A DNA stretch of 64,000 nt from Aureimonas sp. SA4125 (GTDB taxonomy: Bacteria; Pseudomonadota; Alphaproteobacteria; Rhizobiales; Rhizobiaceae). How positions within the stretch are numbered: the first letter of the stretch is position 1; each line of letters starts with the position of its first letter. Under the pieces are notes generated by a model. The model worked only from the letters and a program-made list of their open reading frames with translations. It was not told the DNA's origin and did no database searches. The stretch is taken from NCBI RefSeq assembly GCF_019973775.1, contig NZ_AP025032.1:2170001-2234000 (forward strand), read 5' to 3'. This document shows, in pieces, positions 1 through 7,218 of this stretch. The position numbers and the translations under genes were made by a program.

Positions 1-20
1 CGGAAAGTGGAGACGGGTGA

Positions 21-392
21 ATGCCGAAGACCGTGATGATCGTCGAAGACAACGAGCTGAACATGAAGCTGTTTCGCGACCTGATCGAAGCGCACGGCTA
101 TCTCACCGTCCAGACGAGGAGCGGCCTGTCGGCGGTGGAACTGGCGCGCCAGCACCGACCCGACCTGATCCTGATGGACATCCAGCTGCCGGAAATTTCG
201 GGGCTGGAGGTGACGCGCAATCTCAAGGCGGACCATGATCTGTACAAGATCCCGGTGATCGCCGTCACCGCCTTCGCCATGAAGGGTGATGAGGAACGCA
301 TCCGGCAGGGCGGCTGCGAGGCCTACATCTCCAAGCCGATCTCCGTCACCAAGTTCATCGAGACGATCAAGTCGTTTCTCGGAGATGCGTGA
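21..392 (+). CDS. divK: Single-domain response regulator DivK
   Basis: A 123-residue stand-alone receiver domain. The acidic pocket (VEDNE near residues 8-12), phospho-acceptor Asp53 in the LILMDIQLP context, the conserved Thr of VTAF and the Lys of the ISKPI loop are all visible, and there is no output domain. In alphaproteobacteria DivK relays phosphate from the PleC/DivJ-type kinases and controls the CckA-CtrA cell-cycle pathway. It lies 9 bp upstream of pleD, the usual pairing, so the two are very likely co-transcribed. A GGAG-like ribosome site precedes the ATG. The match to DivK in length, Asp53 and neighbour is strong; another single-domain CheY-like regulator is the only alternative. 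Confidence 0.93.
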   Translation: MPKTVMIVEDNELNMKLFRDLIEAHGYLTVQTRSGLSAVELARQHRPDLILMDIQLPEISGLEVTRNLKADHDLYKIPVIAVTAFAMKGDEERIRQGGCEAYISKPISVTKFIETIKSFLGDA

Positions 393-401
393 GGAAGCTC
401 C

Positions 402-1769
402 ATGACCGCCCGGATTCTCGTCGTCGATGACATGGACATCAATCTGCGCCTGATGGAGGCGCGGTTGGCGGCGGAGTATTTCGAGGTGCTGACGGCGCGT
501 AGCGGCGCCGAGGCGATCGAGATCTGCGAGCGCGAGACCATCGACATCGTCCTGCTCGACGTGATGATGCCCGATCTCGATGGCTACGAGGTCTGCCGCC
601 GCCTGAAGCAGAGCCCCCGCACGCGTCACCTGCCGATCGTCCTGATCACGTCGCTGGACCAGCCTGCCGACCGGGTCGCGGGCCTCGATGCGGGCGCCGA
701 CGATTTCCTGACCAAGCCCGTCCGCGACCTCCAACTGTTCAGCCGCGTGCGCAGCCTCGTGCGACTGAAGATCCTGACGGACGAGCTGAGGATCAGGGCC
801 GAGACGACGGTGAGCCTTGTCGCCCGCAACGACCTTCTCGGCCAGCTCGCCGGTCAGGGCATGGCGGGCCGTCTGCTCGTCTTCGACGACGACGCAGGGA
901 TCGCGGCACGGATCAAGAAGATCCTGCAGAACGAACACCAGGTGGACTCCACGAGCGATCCCGCGGCGGCGCTCCACGCCGAACAGTCCAGAAATTTCGA
1001 TCTCTTCATCGTGAACCTTGCGACGGCAAGCTACGACGCCTTGCGTCTCTGCTCGCAGATCCGTTCGAGCGACGCGCTCCGCCAGGTGCCGATCCTTCTC
1101 GTCAGCGATTCGGCAGACGAGGCGCGCACCGCCAAGGCGCTGGAGCTCGGTGCCAACGACTATCTCGCCAACCCGCTGGACCGCAACGAGCTCCTGGCGC
1201 GCGTGCGCACCCAGATCAAGCGCAAGCGCTATGACGAGGGCCTGCGGCAGTCGCTGCGCGAGACAATCGCCCTCGCCGTGACCGATCCGCTGACCGGATT
1301 GAACAACCGACGGTTTCTGGAGAGCCACCTGCCGACGGTGATCGAGCGCGCCCGTAAGGACGCCAAGCCGCTGTCCGTGCTCATGGCCGACATCGATCAT
1401 TTCAAGCGCATCAATGACGGCTGGGGGCATGACGCCGGCGACCGTGTGCTGAAGGAATTTGCAGCGCGGCTGAAGCACAGCCTGCGCGCCAGCGATCTCG
1501 CCTGCCGCTTCGGCGGCGAAGAGTTCGTCGTGTTGATGCCCGAGGCCGACGGACGTACCGCGCAGCTTATTGCCGAACGCCTTCGCAGCATGGTCGCCGA
1601 CCAGCCCTTCGACATTTCCGGGGAGTCCATCTCGGTGACCGTCAGCGTCGGGGTCGCGGTCCTCGACGCGGTGACGGACGACTGGGAGACGCTGCTGAAG
1701 CGCGCGGACAGGGGCCTGTACGCCGCCAAGCGCAACGGCCGCAACCAGGTGATCGCGCTCGCGGCGTGA
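402..1769 (+). CDS. pleD: PleD diguanylate cyclase response regulator (REC-REC-GGDEF)
   Basis: A 455-residue protein with the PleD architecture: REC1 (about 3-120, phospho-acceptor Asp53), a degenerate REC2 (about 155-275, where Asn205 occupies the usual Asp position, as expected of an adaptor) and a C-terminal GGDEF domain. The catalytic signature is GGEEF at residues 371-375, with the RxxD inhibitory site (RASD) at 362-365, so it should make cyclic di-GMP and be subject to product inhibition. In relatives PleD controls the motile-to-sessile and polar development switch downstream of the kinases that also act on DivK. It directly follows divK. Confidence 0.95.
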   Translation: MTARILVVDDMDINLRLMEARLAAEYFEVLTARSGAEAIEICERETIDIVLLDVMMPDLDGYEVCRRLKQSPRTRHLPIVLITSLDQPADRVAGLDAGADDFLTKPVRDLQLFSRVRSLVRLKILTDELRIRAETTVSLVARNDLLGQLAGQGMAGRLLVFDDDAGIAARIKKILQNEHQVDSTSDPAAALHAEQSRNFDLFIVNLATASYDALRLCSQIRSSDALRQVPILLVSDSADEARTAKALELGANDYLANPLDRNELLARVRTQIKRKRYDEGLRQSLRETIALAVTDPLTGLNNRRFLESHLPTVIERARKDAKPLSVLMADIDHFKRINDGWGHDAGDRVLKEFAARLKHSLRASDLACRFGGEEFVVLMPEADGRTAQLIAERLRSMVADQPFDISGESISVTVSVGVAVLDAVTDDWETLLKRADRGLYAAKRNGRNQVIALAA

Positions 1770-2075
1770 TAGCCGCGTGGTCTGGCTGACCAGACCCCAA
1801 TATATTCGCCGGAACCGTCCCGTACCGGTTGCAAAGCCGCGAAATTCACGTGACCTTGGCGCGGGGAATCCGTGCCGCCCCGTCAGGCACACGAGAGTCC
1901 CCATGGAGTGCCCGGGGCAGCCGCATCTCCTGGGTCCGTGGGGCCGGCGACCGGTATCCAGGCATGAACGGTGTCCTCGCACCGTCGCCGGGTACCGGTT
2001 GCCAACCCCGCCCATCGCGCCCGGATCTTCGTCGATCATCCGTGCTGCCGCGTTCGCTGGGCCCGTCTCTCAGGC

Positions 2076-2123
2076 GGTTCGACCGGGCAGGGTCGACCGG
2101 GCACAGGTTCGACCGGGCAGGGG
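2076..2123. repeat. Short tandem repeat, about three copies of a 15-16 bp unit
   Basis: GGTTCGACCGGGCAG occurs at 2076 and 2107, with a slightly shorter variant at 2091 between them. The units are near-identical and sit next to the rpmG terminator in non-coding DNA. No function is evident. The GGTTCGA core resembles a tRNA T-arm, but no tRNA folds around it. Confidence 0.55.
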
Positions 2124-2130
2124 AGTTCAA

Positions 2131-2156
2131 ACGAAAACGCCGCCCGAAGGGCGGCG
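2131..2156 (-). terminator. Rho-independent terminator of rpmG
   Basis: A perfect 8-bp GC stem (CGCCGCCC / GGGCGGCG, 2138-2145 with 2149-2156) and a GAA loop. Read on the minus strand it is followed by TTTTCG, and it lies about 30 bp downstream of the rpmG stop. Confidence 0.75.
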
Positions 2157-2184
2157 CGTCATCGTCACACCGGAGACGTCGATC

Positions 2185-2352
2185 TTACTTGATCTTGGTC
2201 TCTTTGAACTCGACGTGCTTGCGCACGACCGGGTCGTACTTGGTCTTCGTCATCTTGTCCGTCATGGTGCGGCTGTTCTTGGTCGTCACGTAGAACGTGC
2301 CGGTGTCAGCCGTGCTGAGGAGCTTGATCTTGATCGTTGTCGCTTTCGCCAT
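2185..2352 (-). CDS. rpmG: 50S ribosomal protein L33
   Basis: A 55-residue basic protein beginning [18 protein letters not shown] and ending KETKIK, the standard length and sequence of alphaproteobacterial L33. It includes the [10 protein letters not shown] stretch and the [10 protein letters not shown] segment. It lacks the two CxxC pairs of the zinc-binding form, so it is the zinc-independent (C-minus) type. L33 is part of the large ribosomal subunit near the E site. It is followed by a clear terminator and is probably its own transcription unit. Confidence 0.95.
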   Translation of the reverse strand: MAKATTIKIKLLSTADTGTFYVTTKNSRTMTDKMTKTKYDPVVRKHVEFKETKIK

Positions 2353-2560
2353 ATCGGTAACCCATCGCCTTGCGAAATGAAGCTCTGCAAGACGATGACC
2401 AGGGGGTTATCGAGGCTTGCGGCATGTAACTGAAACTGGTCGGCACGCCTCGATCCATGCGGATGCTCCAAAGGAGCCATCGATCCGCCGACGCCAAGGC
2501 ATGGCGGTTGCAACACCCGACCGTGCTTTCGGCGGGACACTAGCCGAGCAAGCTCCGAAG

Positions 2561-3760
2561 TCAAGCGTGATGTTTGTTCACCGACAGCCGAACCAGGGTC
2601 AGCACGAGGTAGGCGGCGAAGAACAGCGCCAGCGACCAGGCAAATCCATCGGACCCGAACAGGTCGAGTGCGCCACCGATCGTCTGCGGGCCGATCAGCA
2701 TGCCGGCGGAATAGCAGAAGATGAAGGCGGCATTGGCTGAGGCGAGCTCCGTCGTCTCCAGCTTGGCGCCGAGATGGGCGAGGCCGACGGTGTAGAGACC
2801 GGCGACGACGCCGCCCCAGATGAAGAGCGTGGCCGCCATCAGCCACCAGTTTTCCACGAGGAATGGCAGGCAGAGCGAGCCGACGAGCCCGACGGCGGCG
2901 AAGAAGAGCAGCAGTTTGCGGCGGTCGCCGACGCGATCGCTGTAGAGGCCGATCGGGATCTGCAGGAGGACGTTGCCGAGGCCGATGGCCGTCAGCAATT
3001 GGGCGGCGCTCGCCTCGCTGAAGTTGACCAGCTGGCCGTAGATCGGAAACAGCGCGAAGCCCCCCGATTCGACGGCACCGAAGATGAGGACGGCGGCGGT
3101 GGCCGTCGGTACGAGCGTGAGATAGCGCCAGAACCCGCCGCGAAGCTCCGCCCCGACGGCGGGCTGACGATCCCAGGCGAGAATCAGCGGAATCAAGGCG
3201 GCGAGGATGACGCCGGCGCCGATGCCGAAAGGCAGGAAGCCCTGCGAGCCGATCTGCGAGAACAGCCAGGGGCCGAAGGCGAAGCCGAGAGACAGGAAGG
3301 TGGCGTAGATGCCGAGGATGAAGCCGCGCTTGCCGGGCGGGGCTGCCGCGTTGATCCAGAATTCCGACAGGATGAACAAAGCGGTGATCGCGAAGTGGAA
3401 GACGAGCCGGAGCGGAAACCACGTCCAGAACGGAACGAAGAAATAGAAGCCGAGCGCCGAGACGGACGCTGCGACGATCGCGATCGCCATCGTCATGCGG
3501 ACGCCGAGACGTCGGGCGATGGGCGTGACCAGCGGCGCGGCGAGGAGCGATGCGGCACCTGCCACCGCCGTATTGGCGCCGATCATCGTCGGCGATACGC
3601 CGCGCTGTTCGAGGATGACACTGAGGAGCGGCAGTCCGAGGCCAAGGGCGACGCCGACGGCGCTGATCGACGCGATGGCGGCGCCCGCCGCCCACCAGTC
3701 GATAGCACCGGCCTCGCGCCTGATTTCGTCGACGATCTCCGAGGAATGCGGATTGTCCAT
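2561..3760 (-). CDS. Major facilitator superfamily transporter
   Basis: About 400 residues with some twelve hydrophobic segments and the MFS layout: loop motifs such as the RRLGVRM region between helices 2 and 3 and the YSDRVGDRRKLL signature between helices 6 and 7, typical of drug or sugar efflux MFS proteins of the inner membrane. The substrate cannot be read from the sequence. The gene is packed against the upstream NUDIX gene. An in-frame TTG at 3769 would overlap the NUDIX stop, but the ATG at 3760 is preferred. It ends the minus-strand run that begins at topA. Confidence 0.85.
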   Translation of the reverse strand: MDNPHSSEIVDEIRREAGAIDWWAAGAAIASISAVGVALGLGLPLLSVILEQRGVSPTMIGANTAVAGAASLLAAPLVTPIARRLGVRMTMAIAIVAASVSALGFYFFVPFWTWFPLRLVFHFAITALFILSEFWINAAAPPGKRGFILGIYATFLSLGFAFGPWLFSQIGSQGFLPFGIGAGVILAALIPLILAWDRQPAVGAELRGGFWRYLTLVPTATAAVLIFGAVESGGFALFPIYGQLVNFSEASAAQLLTAIGLGNVLLQIPIGLYSDRVGDRRKLLLFFAAVGLVGSLCLPFLVENWWLMAATLFIWGGVVAGLYTVGLAHLGAKLETTELASANAAFIFCYSAGMLIGPQTIGGALDLFGSDGFAWSLALFFAAYLVLTLVRLSVNKHHA

Positions 3761-3765
3761 GTCGA

Positions 3766-4509
3766 TCAAATCATTTCCCGAATGGGTCGACCCTTGAGAA
3801 AGCGATAGAACGGCATGGTCTGGCTGCTGTCCCGCCAGCTGCCGTCACGCAACCGGCCCTCGATGTCCGCCAGCACCTGACGCGTTATCGCGGGAAGATC
3901 AAGCGCTGCGATCTCGTCGAGGGAAAACCAGCCGATCCGATCGAATTCCGGATCGGGACGATCGGCGAAGGAGAGGGTGCTGACGATGCTGTCCGCCGAG
4001 GCGCAGAAGAAGCGCGTGTCGAACCGGCGCGGCAGTCCCGGCGGCGTGATGGCGCGGGCGATCGGAAAAAGCGTCGCGGGCGCAGGCACGATCCCGGCCG
4101 CGGCGAAGGCCGACCAGGCCGGGTTGGAGCCGTCGAGCTTGCCCGGTGTCCCGAGCATGGCTCCGGCCTCCTCGTAGGTCTCGCGGACTGCCGCGAGCAT
4201 GACGGCCACGGCGTGCCGTTCGGTGAACCGCGCCGGCGTCCCCGCCAGAAGCCGGGATGCTGCATCAGCGGGGAGGCCGAGACCGGCTGCGAGCCTGAGA
4301 TCCCCGGCTTCCAGGCGGCCGCCCGGAAAGACGAACTTGCCGGGCATGAAGGCGAGCTTTTGAGACCGCTGCCCCATCAGAATGCGGGTCACCGGGCTCG
4401 TCTCGTCCAGAAGGATCAGCGTCCCCGCCTGGCGAACGGTCGGCCGCGCGGCGGCCGCCGGCATGACCGAGGAGCGCACGACCTCCGAGGCGCGAACCGG
4501 CTCTTGCAA
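3766..4509 (-). CDS. NUDIX hydrolase
   Basis: A 247-residue protein with a Nudix box split by an insertion: the GG..LE part occurs near residues 62-67 and the REtYEEAGA part near residue 110. The glutamates of the REx2EE core that bind the metal are intact, so pyrophosphohydrolase activity on a nucleoside diphosphate-linked substrate is likely. The extended spacing resembles the NUDT19/CoA-type long Nudix proteins; this is inference. It lies 3 bp after the DUF983 gene and abuts the MFS gene, so it is in the same operon. Substrate unknown. Confidence 0.82.
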   Translation of the reverse strand: MQEPVRASEVVRSSVMPAAAARPTVRQAGTLILLDETSPVTRILMGQRSQKLAFMPGKFVFPGGRLEAGDLRLAAGLGLPADAASRLLAGTPARFTERHAVAVMLAAVRETYEEAGAMLGTPGKLDGSNPAWSAFAAAGIVPAPATLFPIARAITPPGLPRRFDTRFFCASADSIVSTLSFADRPDPEFDRIGWFSLDEIAALDLPAITRQVLADIEGRLRDGSWRDSSQTMPFYRFLKGRPIREMI

Positions 4510-4512
4510 GGC

Positions 4513-4944
4513 CTAGTGATCCGTATCGTCGGGATTTCCGCTGAAGCCATGCATGCGCATCGCCCACTGCATGCCGATCGTGCCACCCTTGACGGGACGC
4601 AGCATCGCAAGGGTCATCACCAGCGTCAGGGGAAGCCAGATTGCCAGGAGGGCGGCAAGCGACAGGGTCGTCATCTCCTCCGTCGCCATGTACAGCGCGA
4701 CGACGATATGGCCGACGACGAAAACCGTGATGTAGGGCGGGAGATCATCCGCCCGCTGGTGAAACAGCTCTTCCTTGCACTCGGCGCAACGGTCGACGGT
4801 CGTGAGGTATCCGCGGAAGACCTGACCCTTGCCGCAGTTCGGGCAGCGGCAGAGAAGCCCTCGACCGATCGAGCGCCACAGCGGGCGGTCAGGCTTGTCC
4901 GCGGTGCCATCGAAGGTGGTGATCTCGGTATTTTCGAGGGTCAT
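4513..4944 (-). CDS. DUF983 family membrane protein
   Basis: A 143-residue protein with an N-terminal zinc-ribbon-like pair of CxxC motifs (RCPNCGKG near residue 34 and CAECKEE near residue 53), followed by PPYITVFVVGHI and two hydrophobic helices, the hallmark of DUF983. The start overlaps the rnr stop by 4 bp (ATGA), indicating translational coupling. This family commonly sits beside rnr in rhizobia. Function unknown; a small inner-membrane metal-binding protein is the safest description. Confidence 0.88.
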   Translation of the reverse strand: MTLENTEITTFDGTADKPDRPLWRSIGRGLLCRCPNCGKGQVFRGYLTTVDRCAECKEELFHQRADDLPPYITVFVVGHIVVALYMATEEMTTLSLAALLAIWLPLTLVMTLAMLRPVKGGTIGMQWAMRMHGFSGNPDDTDH

Positions 4945-7214
4945 CGGTTCTTTCTCACTTTGGCCGCGACGTTCTTGGACCGGCCCGGGCGCCCAGAGGG
5001 TCGAACGCGCATCTTGTGAAACGAGGCCGAGGACGAGGGTAGCGGCCGTGGCTCGGTCACCATCTCGAACCGCATCGAGCCGGCCAGTGGAATGGCTTCC
5101 ACCAGCTTCACCAGAACGCTGTCGCCGAGGCGGTAGCCGCCGCCGCTCCGGCTACCGACAAGCGAGTGGCTGACCTCGTCGTAATTGAAGTACTCGTTTC
5201 CAAGGCTCGATATGGGGATGAAACCGTCGGCGCCAAAGGCCGGCAGCTGCACAAACAGCCCGGCTTTCGTGACGCCGGCGATGCGTCCGTCGAACTCCTC
5301 GCCGATCCGTCCGGCGAGATGATGGGCGATCAGTCGGTCGACCGTATCCCGCTCGGCCGCCATGGCCCGGCGCTCGGCCTTGGAGATCAGCTCGGCCGTC
5401 GCCTCCAGCTGCTCCTCGTCCTCGCGGCTGAGGCCGCCCTCGCCGAGCCCGAGCGCCGTCACCAGCGCGCGGTGGACGATGAGGTCGGCATACCGCCGGA
5501 TGGGCGAAGTGAAATGCGCGTAGCGCATGAGGTTCAGGCCGAAATGGCCGATATTGTCGGGCGAATAGGCCGCCTGGCTCTGCGAGCGCAGCACCACCTC
5601 GTTGACGAGGCTCTCGTGCTCGCCGCCGCGCACCTGGGCGAGAATGCCGTTGAAGTGCGAGGGCCTGAGCGCGCCGGATTTTGCCAGGGCGATGTCGAGC
5701 GTGCGCAGGAAGTCGCGCAGCGACTCCAGCTTCGACATCGAGGGCGCGTCATGCGCACGGTAGATCAGCGACTGCTTCTTGGCCTCGAGCGCCTCGGCCG
5801 CGGCGACGTTCGCCTGGATCATGAACTCCTCGATCAGCTTGTGAGCGTCGAGACGTTCAGGGATCATCACCCGGTCGACCTTGCCGTCGGGGCCGAGGAT
5901 CAGCTTCTTCTCCGGCAGATCGAGATCGAGCGGCTGGCGCCTGTGCCGGGCATCCTGCAGGAGGGCGTAAGCTGCCCAGAGCGGACGCAGGACATCGGCG
6001 AGGATCGCCGGCGCCACAGGCGAGGGCAGGCCGTCGATGGCCGCCTGCGCCTCGGTGTAGGCGATCTTGGCGTGACTGCGCATCAGGATGCGGTGAAAGC
6101 TGTGCCGTCGCTTTTCGCCGTCGGCCGAAATGACCATGCGCACCGCGAGCGCCGGGCGGTCGACGTCCGGCTTCAGCGAGCACAGATCGTTGGAGATCCG
6201 CTCCGGCAGCATCGGGACGACACGATCGGGAAAATAGACCGAATTGCCGCGAAGCCGCGCTTCGGTGTCGAGCGGCGACCCGGAGCGGACATACCAGGAG
6301 ACGTCGGCGATCGCGACTGTCAGGACCATGCCGCCGGGATTGGCCGGGTCGTCGTCGGGCCGGGCATGGACGGCGTCGTCGTGGTCCTTGGCGTCGATCG
6401 GATCGATCGTGACGAGCGGCAGATCACGCCAGTCCTCGCGATCATTCAGCCCGACGCTCGAGGGCGCGGCTTCGGCGGCCTCGATGACTGAACGCGGGAA
6501 GACATGCGGGATGTCGTGGGCGTGCAGCGCGATGGTCGAGATCGCCTTCTCGCTCGACAGCGATCCAATGATCGTGGTGATGCGGCCGATCGGCAGGCCG
6601 ACGCGCGAGCGCTCGGACGGCTCCACCTCGACGAGATCGCCCTCCTTGGCACCCAGCGACGCGTCCGGCGCGATCCGGTATTCGAGCTGACGCCGCTCGA
6701 CGGGCTCGACCCGCCCGCCGCCGCCCGGCATCGGCCTGTAGACGCCGAGCGCGATTGTCTTCTTGCGTTCCAGCAGGCGGATGACCGAGGCGGTCGGCGC
6801 ATCCGGATCGCTGCGGTCGAGCTTTGCCAGGATGCGGTCGCCGATGCCGGCTGCGGGGCCGGTACCGGGCGTCTGGCGCACGGAAAACACCGGACGATCG
6901 CCGCTGACGGCATTGTCCCAGCCCAGTGGCACGGCCAGCAGACCGCCGTCTTCGTCGCGGTGGCGAATTTCGAGGACCGTGACGTCGGGAAGTACGCCCG
7001 GCCGGACGAATTGCTTGCGCCCGCCCGCCAAAAGGCCTTCGGCCTGCAGGTCGGCAAGGATGTCCTTGAGGAGCAGCCGGCTGTCGCCCTTGACGCCGAA
7101 CGCCTTGGCGATCTCGCGCTTGCCGGCGCTGTCCGGATTGTCCGCAATGAAGCGCAGCACCGCCTCCCGCGTCAGCACGGTGCTGATGTCGAACGGCTTT
7201 GCGCGCTTGGCCAT
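4941..7214 (-). CDS. rnr: Ribonuclease R
   Basis: A 757-residue 3'-5' exoribonuclease of the RNB family. It has an N-terminal winged-helix region, cold-shock-like domains, the central RNB domain with the catalytic aspartate cluster in IDPIDAKDHDDA and the FTSPIRRYADLIVHRAL motif, then an S1 domain (FDGRIAGVTKAGLFVQL) and a short basic tail (SKNVAAKVRKNR). RNase R degrades structured RNA and participates in rRNA and tmRNA-linked mRNA turnover. It lies 4 bp after topA in the same orientation and overlaps the DUF983 gene. Confidence 0.96.
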   Translation of the reverse strand: MAKRAKPFDISTVLTREAVLRFIADNPDSAGKREIAKAFGVKGDSRLLLKDILADLQAEGLLAGGRKQFVRPGVLPDVTVLEIRHRDEDGGLLAVPLGWDNAVSGDRPVFSVRQTPGTGPAAGIGDRILAKLDRSDPDAPTASVIRLLERKKTIALGVYRPMPGGGGRVEPVERRQLEYRIAPDASLGAKEGDLVEVEPSERSRVGLPIGRITTIIGSLSSEKAISTIALHAHDIPHVFPRSVIEAAEAAPSSVGLNDREDWRDLPLVTIDPIDAKDHDDAVHARPDDDPANPGGMVLTVAIADVSWYVRSGSPLDTEARLRGNSVYFPDRVVPMLPERISNDLCSLKPDVDRPALAVRMVISADGEKRRHSFHRILMRSHAKIAYTEAQAAIDGLPSPVAPAILADVLRPLWAAYALLQDARHRRQPLDLDLPEKKLILGPDGKVDRVMIPERLDAHKLIEEFMIQANVAAAEALEAKKQSLIYRAHDAPSMSKLESLRDFLRTLDIALAKSGALRPSHFNGILAQVRGGEHESLVNEVVLRSQSQAAYSPDNIGHFGLNLMRYAHFTSPIRRYADLIVHRALVTALGLGEGGLSREDEEQLEATAELISKAERRAMAAERDTVDRLIAHHLAGRIGEEFDGRIAGVTKAGLFVQLPAFGADGFIPISSLGNEYFNYDEVSHSLVGSRSGGGYRLGDSVLVKLVEAIPLAGSMRFEMVTEPRPLPSSSASFHKMRVRPSGRPGRSKNVAAKVRKNR

Positions 7215-7218
7215 GCTT

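Larger units (their letters stand above)
1770..2184. other. Non-coding region between convergent pleD and rpmG
   Basis: About 415 bases without a convincing gene. A 7-bp inverted repeat with a four-base loop at 1779-1796 lies just after the pleD stop and may be its terminator, though no T-run follows. A GTACCGGTTGC block occurs near 1822 and again near 1992 in similar context. Three GGT(T)CGACCGGGCA copies stand at 15-16 bp spacing between 2076 and 2123. The rpmG terminator follows. Open frames here have no plausible protein character. Confidence 0.5.

Noticed and set aside
2076..2123. tRNA T-arm-like GGTTCGAC sequences
   Set aside because: No acceptor, D-arm or anticodon stem can be built around them; they are part of a short tandem repeat.
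2774..3808. A 344-codon plus-strand open frame over the MFS gene
   Set aside because: Charged Glu/Arg/Asp composition typical of a reverse-complement frame of a membrane protein gene.
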